Positions 42,693-49,968 of a stretch of DNA of 64,000 nucleotides are shown in pieces. Under the pieces are notes generated by a model, which was not told the origin of the DNA, ran no database searches, and saw only the letters and a list, made by a program, of their open reading frames with translations. A program made the position numbers and the translations under genes. This DNA is from Candidatus Nanosynbacter sp. HMT-352 (lineage in GTDB: Bacteria; Patescibacteriota; Saccharimonadia; Saccharimonadales; Saccharimonadaceae): positions 124,001 through 188,000 of the forward strand of contig NZ_CP089290.1 of NCBI RefSeq assembly GCF_022819385.1, written 5' to 3'. The stretch's first letter is position 1; each line of letters opens with the position of its first letter.

Positions 42693-43547
42693 CTAAAATC
42701 TCTCTATCACACCGCTTTCAAGGTCGTTGATATTATAAATGTCATCCAATATATCAAATGTTTCTTTTAGGTTGTTTCTGGCACTATTCCAGCCTTTCCC
42801 ATCGGTAAACCATACGAATTTAAAGCCATCTATCATCTTAGCTTCAAGTGCAAGCGTTTTATAGCTACGAGCCGTCTCGTTAAGCTTGGAGCCACGACTA
42901 CCATAAAAATTAGTCTCGATTCCATAGATGCTATTATTGGTTTTAATTACAAAATCAAAACGTTTTTCGGTACTGCCTTGGTTGGAAATGGCAGAAAGAT
43001 CAATGCGCCACTTATTCTCAATTTTACTAAGGTTCATTTCCTTGAAATAGTCTTTGTCTTTGACGTAGCCAGCTTTCTGGATAAATCCTTCTACGAGATT
43101 TTCCATTAAATGACCGCCGCGGTTCTTGCGACCGTTGGAATCTAGTCCGGTTTCTATACCAGTAGCATAATCTACTAAGTTGTTGATAATATGATTCGTG
43201 ATAAGGTCGAATAGACCAGTCTTTCGCATAAAGATTTTATATTGTTCGGCGGAATAATTCATTTTACTGAAGTTATAGTTATATTCACCGTCTTCATCTA
43301 TAGCATAAATCTCGTTAGAACGAATCGCTAGCAAGATAGGAATACATTTTAATGTTTCTGGATATTTCGCGATAAGATTGTCGAACTCTTGCTCTATATT
43401 CTGTGAGCCGACAAGCGTGTTCAAGATATTTAGTTCTATCTTGATAGCATCTACGTTTTTATAAATCTTTGGAAAGTCGATATAGTAGCCATAGTCGGCA
43501 ATGCTTTCTCGAAATCCCCCTAGCCATTCATTAAAATTCCTTTTCAT
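42693..43547 (-). CDS. Type II restriction endonuclease, DpnII/MboI family
   Basis: 284 residues, close to DpnII (288). It would cleave unmethylated GATC. Family-specific stretches: RKTGLFDLITNHIINNLVDY, GLDSNGRKNRGGHLMENLVE and KRFDFVIKTNNSIYGIETNFYG. The last supplies the PD-(D/E)XK-type catalytic Asp (FDFVI) and Glu-Thr-Asn core and continues as SRGSKLNETARSYK. It is flanked by two methylases in the order of the dpn system. Recognition sequence is inferred from family. Confidence 0.9.
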   Translation of the reverse strand: MKRNFNEWLGGFRESIADYGYYIDFPKIYKNVDAIKIELNILNTLVGSQNIEQEFDNLIAKYPETLKCIPILLAIRSNEIYAIDEDGEYNYNFSKMNYSAEQYKIFMRKTGLFDLITNHIINNLVDYATGIETGLDSNGRKNRGGHLMENLVEGFIQKAGYVKDKDYFKEMNLSKIENKWRIDLSAISNQGSTEKRFDFVIKTNNSIYGIETNFYGSRGSKLNETARSYKTLALEAKMIDGFKFVWFTDGKGWNSARNNLKETFDILDDIYNINDLESGVIERF

Positions 43548-43560
43548 TTTGTTCCTCTCT

Positions 43561-44625
43561 TTAAAAGTTTGATATTAATAATTCGTTAATTTTTCCGCGT
43601 TTGTCGCTATTTCGATTTATCATACGCGTTGCGGATACGCGTCTTATATTCTGTTTTGCGTAAGCTTTATCGAAGAAGTTGTCATCTTTGTTAGTGTTCT
43701 TCGGATCGGAATTACTTGCGACTATCTTGGCGCCTTTTTTGTCTAGTTCTTGAATGAATTTCGCAAGTTCTAATTGGTTTTTATCGTCAAACATACCTTC
43801 TGTGTAGGAAGTGAAGCTTGCGGTCGGAGTTAGTGGACGATATGGCGGATCGAAATAGACAAACGTTTTGTTATCTATGAAGTCGCCGGATTTCTTGTAA
43901 TCACCGCATACTATATTTACGTTTTGTAGTTTTTTGGATACTATCTTTAAATTATGCTCGTTGCAAATAATCGGTTTTTTGTACGCACCCATCGGTACGT
44001 TATACTCACCCTTACGATTTACACGATATAAGCCGTTAAAGCAGGTTTTATTAAGGAATATCATTAAGGCAGCTAGCTCAATTCTGTTTTCTTTTTTGGA
44101 CTTAAGTTCGTTAAAACGTGCGCGCTTGGCTAGATAGACTTCTTTGCGATCATCGTTGTCTAATGCTAAATAATTATTCTCAAAGTGTCTTAAGACTCCT
44201 AATAGTGCGTCAATGTCGTCACGGATGACAGTATATGTGTTTATTAGTTCGGCGTTGATGTCGCTAATATAGACTTCCTGAAGTTTGAACTTATTCAAAA
44301 TATCAAAAAGAACCGCGCCACCACCAACAAACGGTTCTGCGTATTTTGTAATAGTAGTGTCTTTGGAGAATGGGTAATATTGTTCGATCTCCTTGAGTAA
44401 TTGTCCTTTACCTCCAGCCCATTTTAAGAAAGGTTTTGCTCTGGTGCTGGTTAATGACGCTTCTTTTGTCCGAGCGTCTAGTGGCTTAATGGCATTATGT
44501 GGAATTATCCATGTATTCCCGGCGAATACAGCACCAATAACTCGTCCTTCAGAACATAGAGCAGCTACTCTCCTTTGAGAAATAGCCCATTTTACAGCCG
44601 TTTCTTTTGCCGAAATATAATCCAT
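43561..44625 (-). CDS. Dam/DpnM-type adenine methyltransferase with N-terminal DNA-binding domain
   Basis: 354 residues. Class-alpha (D12) N6-adenine methylase expected to modify GATC. Motifs: AKPFLKWAGGKGQLL (SAM site), YAEPFVGGGAVLF and the catalytic DPPYRPL, with GLYRVNRKGEYNVPMG. About 60 extra N-terminal residues (YISAKETAVKWAISQRRVA, then AVFAGNTWIIPHNAIKP) look like an excisionase/MerR-type helix-turn-helix fused to the enzyme. It is the first gene of the cassette, so the fused domain may autoregulate it. Confidence 0.9.
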   Translation of the reverse strand: MDYISAKETAVKWAISQRRVAALCSEGRVIGAVFAGNTWIIPHNAIKPLDARTKEASLTSTRAKPFLKWAGGKGQLLKEIEQYYPFSKDTTITKYAEPFVGGGAVLFDILNKFKLQEVYISDINAELINTYTVIRDDIDALLGVLRHFENNYLALDNDDRKEVYLAKRARFNELKSKKENRIELAALMIFLNKTCFNGLYRVNRKGEYNVPMGAYKKPIICNEHNLKIVSKKLQNVNIVCGDYKKSGDFIDNKTFVYFDPPYRPLTPTASFTSYTEGMFDDKNQLELAKFIQELDKKGAKIVASNSDPKNTNKDDNFFDKAYAKQNIRRVSATRMINRNSDKRGKINELLISNF

Positions 44626-44795
44626 TTTACCTCGCTTTATTCTACTTATTATTATATTCTAAAACTAGAATAACGCTAGATCTAAAATAGGCTATTTTAT
44701 TTCGGTAGTTTTATAGATTGTTTTGTTAAAAAATCGTAGACAGGGGCGGCTCATCTGGTCGTGAAATAAATAGGTTGTAATTTTTACTAAATAGC

Positions 44796-44825
44796 TTGCA
44801 AAACACTAGATATAGCGGCTATAGT
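44796..44825 (+). promoter_or_regulatory. nrdA promoter
   Basis: TTGCAA (44796-44801), an 18-nt spacer and TATAGT (44820-44825). The first NrdR box fills the spacer, so repressor binding would exclude RNA polymerase. Confidence 0.75.
44803..44818 (+). promoter_or_regulatory. NrdR box 1 of nrdA
   Basis: ACACTAGATATAGCGG matches the NrdR consensus core CwAtATaTwG (44806-44815). NrdR is the zinc and ATP-cone repressor of ribonucleotide reductase genes. Confidence 0.8.
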
Positions 44826-44834
44826 TATTATTGT

Positions 44835-44850
44835 ACGCTATATATATAGC
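44835..44850 (+). promoter_or_regulatory. NrdR box 2 of nrdA
   Basis: ACGCTATATATATAGC, core CTATATATAT at 44838-44847, centred 32 bp (three helical turns) after box 1. It matches all but the last core base and sits just after the predicted transcript start. Confidence 0.72.
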
Positions 44851-44891
44851 GAGCCCATAAATAAACAAAAAACACAAGCTACGAAGACAGG

Positions 44892-44922
44892 CCACCAGAT
44901 GAGGTGTTGGTGGTTTGTTTTT
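44892..44922 (+). terminator. Terminator-like attenuator hairpin before nrdA
   Basis: Stem CCACCA/TGGTGG, 10-nt loop, followed by TTTGTTTTT (44914-44922), located between promoter and nrdA. It could end transcription early. Confidence 0.55.
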
Positions 44923-44947
44923 AAGAGGGGAAAATTAAGGAGGGTAT

Positions 44948-47350
44948 GTGAAAGAAATTAACGTAGTCAAACGCGACGGAACAAAAGAACCGTTTGATGC
45001 TAATAAAATTAATACGGCTATTTTAAAAGCGTGTGAAGGTTTGCCGGACCAAATTTCTAAGGTTGTTCAGGTGGCGACTGAATTACAATTGACATTATTT
45101 GATGGAATTACAACCGAGCAATTGGACGAGGCTGTCATTCAAACAGTTTTGCAAAACGTTAAGGACGACCCAGACTATGATAAAATCGCGGCACGATTGC
45201 TACTGAAAACTGTCTATAAGCAGATTTTGGGCGATTATGAGACGGCGGAAGAATTGAAAAAGCTTCATGCGCGCGAATTTCCGAAGTTCGTTAAGGCGGC
45301 GGTGAAAGAAGGGCTGTTGGATAAGCGCATGACTGACGGTCGATTTGATCTGAAAAAGCTGGCGGCAGAACTTGATCCAGCACGTGATGATTTGAGTAAA
45401 TATTTGGGTGTGGTGACCAATAAAAATCGCTACGCTCTTCGCAAGCAAAACGGCTCGCCAATTGAAACACCTCAGTTTACGCACATGCGAATTGCTATGG
45501 GGCTTAGTTATAACGAATCTGACCCAACGACTGCAGCGATTGAGTTTTATAATCACATGAGCAATTTGGAGTACGTTCCGGGTGGATCAACGCGAGTTAA
45601 TGCTGGCGGCTCGTTCCCGCAACTCAGTAACTGTTTCTTGCTTAATGTCGATGATGACATGGAGTCAATTGCTAAGGCTGTTCGCGACACAATGTGGATT
45701 GCTAAAGGTACGGGCGGAATTGGCATTGGTTTTACAAAGCTACGTGCAGCGGGCAGTCCAGTTAAAACCACCAACACTGAATCGACTGGCCCAATTCCAT
45801 TTATGAAGATGATTGATACGGCGCTTTTTGCGGTTTCTCGTAAGGGTAAAAAGGCTGGTGCAGCTGCAATTTACATGGAAAACTGGCACCTTAATTTTGA
45901 TCAATTTGTTGACCTTCGCCAAAACTCTGGTGACCCATATCTAAGAACCAGATTTGCGAATACTGCGGTATTTATCTCTGACGAATTTATGAAGCGAGTA
46001 GAAAAAGATCAAGATTGGTATTTGTTTGATCCAGCAGAAACTCCAGATTTGACAGAACTATACGGCGAAGAATTTTCGGCGCGATATAAAGAATATATCA
46101 AGATGGCGGAAGCTGGGAAGTTGCGAACATTTGATAAAGTTCCAGCTCGTCAGCAATTTAAGCGCATTTTGACTAGCCTACAAGCAACTTCTCATCCGTG
46201 GCTAACTTGGAAAGATACGATTAACGTGCGTGCGTTAAATAACAATACGGGTACAATTCACCTCAGTAACTTGTGTACGGAAATTACATTACCGCAGGAT
46301 AAAAATAATATTGCAACGTGTAACTTGGTGAGCATTAATTTGTCGGCATTTCTTAGTGAGGATAAAACTTGGGACTGGGATAGATTGAAAGAAGCGGCTC
46401 GTGCGGCAGTGCGACAATTGGACAATTTGTGCGACATCACTCAAACTCCAATTCCAGAAGCGATGTATTCGAATCAGCAAACTCGAGCAATTGGCCTCGG
46501 GATTATGGGTCTTTCTGACGTGTTGGAAAAATTGGGTTATTGCTACGAATCGAAAGAAGCGTACGATTTGATTGATCAATTGACAGAGTTTATTAGTTAT
46601 CACGCCATTGATCAATCGGCTGACCTGGCGAAGGAATTGGGCAGCTATCCAACATTCGCAGGCAGCGGTTGGAGTAAGGGAATTCTTCCAATTGATACGA
46701 TTGATAAGCTATCAAAAGATCGCGGCGTGAAGGTGAAAATAGACCAAAAGGCGCGACTAGACTGGGATGGTTTGCGAAAGAAAGTGAAGAAGGGAATGCG
46801 AAATGCGACTCTTATGGCAATTGCGCCGACGGCTAACATTGGTCACGTGGCGGGAACGACTCCTGGAATTGATCCGCAATTTGCGCAGATTTTCAGTCGC
46901 TCGACTTTGAACGGTAAGTTTTTGGAAGTGAACCATAATTTAGTTCGCGACTTGAAGAAGCTTGGTTTGTGGGACAATTTGAAGGATGAGATTTTTGCGG
47001 CTCAAGGCGATATTCAAGATATTGATGGCATTCCTCAGAATATCAAGGATGTTTATAAAACAAGTTTCCAGCTTAGTCCGTACGCATTTATTGAGGTGGC
47101 GGCTAGGGCTCAGAAGTGGGTCGATCAAGCGATTTCTCGAAATATGTATCTGGAGACGCGAGATATTGATGAATATGTGAAGATTTATTCGGAAGCGTGG
47201 AAGCGTGGCTTGAAGACGACATATTATCTGCATGTTAAGCCGCGTCATCAGTCGGAGCAGACAACAGTTTCAGTTGATAAAATTGCAGAACAAAAAGTCC
47301 GTACAAATAGTAAAGTGCGCGGATTTGGATTTGCGAAAATTAATAAATAA
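44948..47350 (+). CDS. nrdA: Class I ribonucleotide reductase catalytic subunit lacking the C-terminal Cys pair
   Basis: 800 residues. It reduces ribonucleoside diphosphates to deoxy forms using the NrdB cofactor. The N-terminal ATP-cone is present (NVVKRDGTKEPFDANKIN). Active-site cysteines are seen in LSNCFLLNVDD, HLSNLCTEITLP and IATCNLVSINLS, matching the C225, C439 and C462 positions of the E. coli enzyme. The protein ends with RTNSKVRGFGFAKINK and has no terminal C-x-x-C/CxxxxC pair, which in the family reduces the active site. Start is GTG 44948 with GGAGG upstream. Confidence 0.96.
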   Translation: MKEINVVKRDGTKEPFDANKINTAILKACEGLPDQISKVVQVATELQLTLFDGITTEQLDEAVIQTVLQNVKDDPDYDKIAARLLLKTVYKQILGDYETAEELKKLHAREFPKFVKAAVKEGLLDKRMTDGRFDLKKLAAELDPARDDLSKYLGVVTNKNRYALRKQNGSPIETPQFTHMRIAMGLSYNESDPTTAAIEFYNHMSNLEYVPGGSTRVNAGGSFPQLSNCFLLNVDDDMESIAKAVRDTMWIAKGTGGIGIGFTKLRAAGSPVKTTNTESTGPIPFMKMIDTALFAVSRKGKKAGAAAIYMENWHLNFDQFVDLRQNSGDPYLRTRFANTAVFISDEFMKRVEKDQDWYLFDPAETPDLTELYGEEFSARYKEYIKMAEAGKLRTFDKVPARQQFKRILTSLQATSHPWLTWKDTINVRALNNNTGTIHLSNLCTEITLPQDKNNIATCNLVSINLSAFLSEDKTWDWDRLKEAARAAVRQLDNLCDITQTPIPEAMYSNQQTRAIGLGIMGLSDVLEKLGYCYESKEAYDLIDQLTEFISYHAIDQSADLAKELGSYPTFAGSGWSKGILPIDTIDKLSKDRGVKVKIDQKARLDWDGLRKKVKKGMRNATLMAIAPTANIGHVAGTTPGIDPQFAQIFSRSTLNGKFLEVNHNLVRDLKKLGLWDNLKDEIFAAQGDIQDIDGIPQNIKDVYKTSFQLSPYAFIEVAARAQKWVDQAISRNMYLETRDIDEYVKIYSEAWKRGLKTTYYLHVKPRHQSEQTTVSVDKIAEQKVRTNSKVRGFGFAKINK

Positions 47351-47363
47351 GGAGGAAATTAAG

Positions 47364-48341
47364 ATGGGAATTTTAGGTTCAGGATTACGCGATGGATTAT
47401 CACTTCACCCAATTCGTTACCCTTGGGCGTATGATCTTTATAATCAAGCAGTGGCTAACACGTGGTTTCCAAACGAAGTCCAATTAGTTCAGGATTTGGC
47501 GGATTTTGAAAAATTGTCAGACGACGAAAAACACGCATTGAAAACAGTTATTAGCTATTTGAATCCAAACGAGTTATTGATCAATAAATCATTGGCGTTT
47601 GGCATTTATCCATATGTGAACGCGGCGGAAGCTCAACTATATTTGTCAAAACAGATGTGGGAAGAAGCCAACCACTTCATGACGTTTGAATACATTATTG
47701 AGACATTTCCATTTGATCGCGAGGAAATTTATGCTGCGGGATTTGGTAAAAAATCATTGGCGGATAAGGCTGACTTCCAGAATAAACATTTGGACGTGAT
47801 GCTTGATCCGAATTTGGATATTTATTCGCTGGAAGGCAAGAAAGATTTTGTTAGGTCTTTGGTAGCGTATAACATTGTGCTGGAGGGAATTTGGTTCTAT
47901 TCAGGCTTTATGGTTGGCATGAGTTTCCGTCAGCGTAATTTGTTGCGCAATGTTGGCTCACTACTAGACTGGATTACTCGCGATGAAAATCTTCATTTGA
48001 CGTTTGGTATCAATCTGCTTTTGACGATTTTGGACGAGAACCCAGAATTGCAAACGCAGGAATTTGCCGAGGAAATCCGTGGCTTGATTCTGCAGGCAGT
48101 GGAGCTTGAGAAGGCTTATAACAAAGATATGCTACCAAAGGGAATTTTGGGATTGAACGCTGATTATGTGAACCAATACGTTATGCATATGACCGACCGA
48201 CGCTTGCAGGAATTAGGTTTTGAGCCTGAATATAACGTGCCAAATCCAGCCAAATGGATGGCAGCCGCCAATGATACGCTGGAATTGGTGAATTTCTTTG
48301 AAAGCACAAACACTAGTTACGAAGTTAATACCACGAAGTAA
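47364..48341 (+). CDS. nrdB: Class Ic-type ribonucleotide reductase radical-cofactor subunit (Phe at radical position)
   Basis: 325-residue ferritin-like R2 protein holding the dimetal site. Ligand pattern: E70 in PNELLINKSL, E101 and H104 in EEANHFMTFEY, then EGIWFYSGFMVG and RDENLHLTFG. The residue four after H104, where classical R2 has the radical Tyr, is Phe108. This is the Chlamydia trachomatis-like class Ic arrangement, known to use an Mn/Fe cofactor. ATG 47364 has GGAGGAAATTAAG upstream, 13 bases after nrdA. Confidence 0.95.
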   Translation: MGILGSGLRDGLSLHPIRYPWAYDLYNQAVANTWFPNEVQLVQDLADFEKLSDDEKHALKTVISYLNPNELLINKSLAFGIYPYVNAAEAQLYLSKQMWEEANHFMTFEYIIETFPFDREEIYAAGFGKKSLADKADFQNKHLDVMLDPNLDIYSLEGKKDFVRSLVAYNIVLEGIWFYSGFMVGMSFRQRNLLRNVGSLLDWITRDENLHLTFGINLLLTILDENPELQTQEFAEEIRGLILQAVELEKAYNKDMLPKGILGLNADYVNQYVMHMTDRRLQELGFEPEYNVPNPAKWMAAANDTLELVNFFESTNTSYEVNTTK

Positions 48342-48355
48342 TGGGAGTTGATGAT

Positions 48356-48751
48356 ATGAACGAATTAGCGAAAGAAATATTAGATACAGTCGAAGTTGGT
48401 GCGTTGGCGACGGTGAATGTTGATAGAACTCCTTTGGTGACGCCGCTGCACTTTGCACGATTGGGTGATTCTATAATTTGGATATCAGAGCCGACTGCGC
48501 GCCATTCAGAAAATGCGTTTCGAAACGGTAAGGCGGAATTTGTGGTTTGGGATGATAAAAAGCGAGCAGTTTTCTTAAAAACTAACGTGACTGAACTTCC
48601 AGAATCTGAGAAAGAGGCGGCAATGGCAGCTTATAAAGAGAAGTTGGCTGATTTTATGCCACGCTGTGAAAATCCGCAAATATACGTTGCGCCAATTGGC
48701 GAACTTGATGAAAAAACTACAACGGGCAATTGGCTGCATTTTATTGCATAA
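48356..48751 (+). CDS. Pyridoxamine 5'-phosphate oxidase-like FMN-binding split-barrel protein
   Basis: 131 residues. It has the short split-barrel flavin-protein pattern: VGALATVNVDRTPLVTPLHF, GDSIIWISEPTARHSENAFRNG, and VVWDDKKRAVFLKT. Family members are oxidases or reductases of flavin or pyridoxal compounds. It directly follows nrdB, so it may supply a redox partner or a cofactor step, but this is speculative. Start at ATG 48356 follows GGGAG by eight bases; an ATG 15 bases upstream overlaps the nrdB stop. Confidence 0.8.
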   Translation: MNELAKEILDTVEVGALATVNVDRTPLVTPLHFARLGDSIIWISEPTARHSENAFRNGKAEFVVWDDKKRAVFLKTNVTELPESEKEAAMAAYKEKLADFMPRCENPQIYVAPIGELDEKTTTGNWLHFIA

Positions 48752-48772
48752 GCGCTATATCTAGCGTAAAAT
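48744..48772 (+). promoter_or_regulatory. Promoter of the CxxC small protein
   Basis: TTGCAT (48744-48749), a 17-nt spacer and TAAAAT (48767-48772). The spacer holds an NrdR box, as at nrdA. Confidence 0.75.
48752..48767 (+). promoter_or_regulatory. NrdR box 1 of the CxxC small protein
   Basis: GCGCTATATCTAGCGT, core CTATATCTAG (48755-48764), a close NrdR match lying between the -35 and -10 boxes. Confidence 0.8.
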
Positions 48773-48783
48773 TGGTTAAGTAA

Positions 48784-48799
48784 CTACTAAATATAGGGG
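48784..48799 (+). promoter_or_regulatory. NrdR box 2 of the CxxC small protein
   Basis: CTACTAAATATAGGGG, core CTAAATATAG (48787-48796), a full consensus core centred exactly 32 bp after box 1. It overlaps the GGGG ribosome site. Confidence 0.8.
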
Positions 48800-48808
48800 A
48801 AAATGAAA

Positions 48809-48982
48809 ATGAACGCAAATCAGATTATTACTGATGACATGACTTTGGAAGAGAAATTGAGTGCCATTGACGCAGCTCTTAAAGCAGCGCAGGAAGCGGC
48901 TGACGATCAAGCAAAGTCGAACGGTACTGTTGCAGCACCAGTTGACCCAGCAAGTTTGACTATTTGTGACGGTTGCGAATAG
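48809..48982 (+). CDS. Small CxxC-ending protein, proposed trans-acting redox tail of NrdA
   Basis: 57 residues. A helix (LEEKLSAIDAALKAAQEAA, about 13-31) is followed by a flexible Ala/Pro/Ser stretch (TVAAPVDPASLT) and ends CDGCE. The layout, helix then flexible arm then terminal vicinal cysteines, is that of the C-terminal tail of class I NrdA, which is missing from nrdA here. Its own promoter carries paired NrdR boxes with the same 32-bp spacing as nrdA. ATG 48809 has GGGG at good distance; ATG 48803 is an alternative. Function is inference; it could alternatively be a small thiol partner. Confidence 0.75.
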   Translation: MNANQIITDDMTLEEKLSAIDAALKAAQEAADDQAKSNGTVAAPVDPASLTICDGCE

Positions 48983-49004
48983 AGTTTCGAGCAGCGTTTT
49001 ACTA

Positions 49005-49034
49005 TTGACAGCATAGCCAATTATGTTGTATAAT
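49005..49034 (+). promoter_or_regulatory. Promoter of the acyltransferase-like pair
   Basis: Perfect TTGACA (49005-49010), an 18-nt spacer and perfect TATAAT (49029-49034). It ends 10 bases before GTG 49045, so the leader is only a few bases. Confidence 0.8.
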
Positions 49035-49044
49035 TAAGAGCATC

Positions 49045-49950
49045 GTGAAAAAAATTGAGACTTTTTCAGGATCTGAGGCTATAAAAGAGATTAAACAGTA
49101 CGCTAAAAAGGGCGCATCTGAAGGTCTGTATGATCCGAGCCCAAGAAGACTGCGCGTTCCTCTTGAATTGGTTACTGATTTGCTTTTTGGTAATGTGGGG
49201 GATGTTGTCGTTGAGGGGGCTGATAATCTTTTTAAGGCAACTAAGAAAACCGAGGAAAACAAGGGTGTTATATTTGCTGCGAGTCACCTAACGGACGTTG
49301 ATGTTTCGACTGTTGCTAGCGTAGTTTCTGGGTTTAGACGTATAGGCATGACAGTAGCCTCCACTAATATGGATCTTTGGCATCAGAGGATACCATATGA
49401 ACTTGTTGGGATGGATAACTTTTTTCAGGTTCCGTATGGAAGAGATCCATCTGCGGAAAAAGGTGCCATTGATAATAAGTACGCGTTGCCGTTTAATGGT
49501 GACGATTACTTAGGTCTGCAAGAAAAAATAACAGATAGTGGACTTTCTGTTATTACTGCAGCACATAACCCGATGAGCAATATTGGGATAAAAAATGACG
49601 GTGAACTGCCAGAAAAGGCGGGTAAATTAGCTCCTCATCTAAGCCTGGCGACGGGTGCTACTATAATTCCTGTACTTATGCAGGTTGAGGGTCAGAAGAG
49701 AAATCCAGACCAATTTAATGACAATGCGATACATCTAAAACAGTATTTAGGTGAAAAAACTGTGCGACTGGTATTTGGTGAGATTATTAAGCCTAGTCCT
49801 GATGAAGTTGAAGCTTATGCCAATGTTTCGCATGAAGCGTCTTACTCAAAGGCGGCTCGTGAAGAGCAGTGTCGCATATTGGAAGCGTTTGGTGGGAAGG
49901 CGATATTAGGGTATATGCGTGATAAATATGATCCGGTATTGGCTGCGTAA
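49045..49950 (+). CDS. PlsC-like acyltransferase-fold protein, copy 1
   Basis: 301 residues. It has GVIFAASHLTDVDVSTVASV, where H-L-T-D-V-D fits the HX4D motif of glycerolipid acyltransferases, followed by VASTNMDLW, and a later GATIIPVLMQVEG, as in PlsC-type folds. No membrane helix is obvious. It is clearly paralogous to the next gene. Acyl transfer to a glycerophosphate or other lipid is inferred only from the motif. Start is GTG with TATAAT ten bases away. Confidence 0.65.
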   Translation: MKKIETFSGSEAIKEIKQYAKKGASEGLYDPSPRRLRVPLELVTDLLFGNVGDVVVEGADNLFKATKKTEENKGVIFAASHLTDVDVSTVASVVSGFRRIGMTVASTNMDLWHQRIPYELVGMDNFFQVPYGRDPSAEKGAIDNKYALPFNGDDYLGLQEKITDSGLSVITAAHNPMSNIGIKNDGELPEKAGKLAPHLSLATGATIIPVLMQVEGQKRNPDQFNDNAIHLKQYLGEKTVRLVFGEIIKPSPDEVEAYANVSHEASYSKAAREEQCRILEAFGGKAILGYMRDKYDPVLAA

Positions 49951-49968
49951 TAAGGAGAGATAGTTAAA

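Larger units (their letters stand above)
44626..44947. other. nrdA upstream region: promoter, paired NrdR boxes and attenuator-like hairpin
   Basis: 322 bases without a gene, separating the restriction cassette from nrdA. The right two thirds hold the nrdA promoter, two NrdR boxes and a terminator-like hairpin, listed separately. The left part is AT-rich (the cassette promoter is presumably here) and includes CTCATCTGGT (44750-44759), complementary to ACCAGATGAG in the hairpin (44894-44903). Confidence 0.7.
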
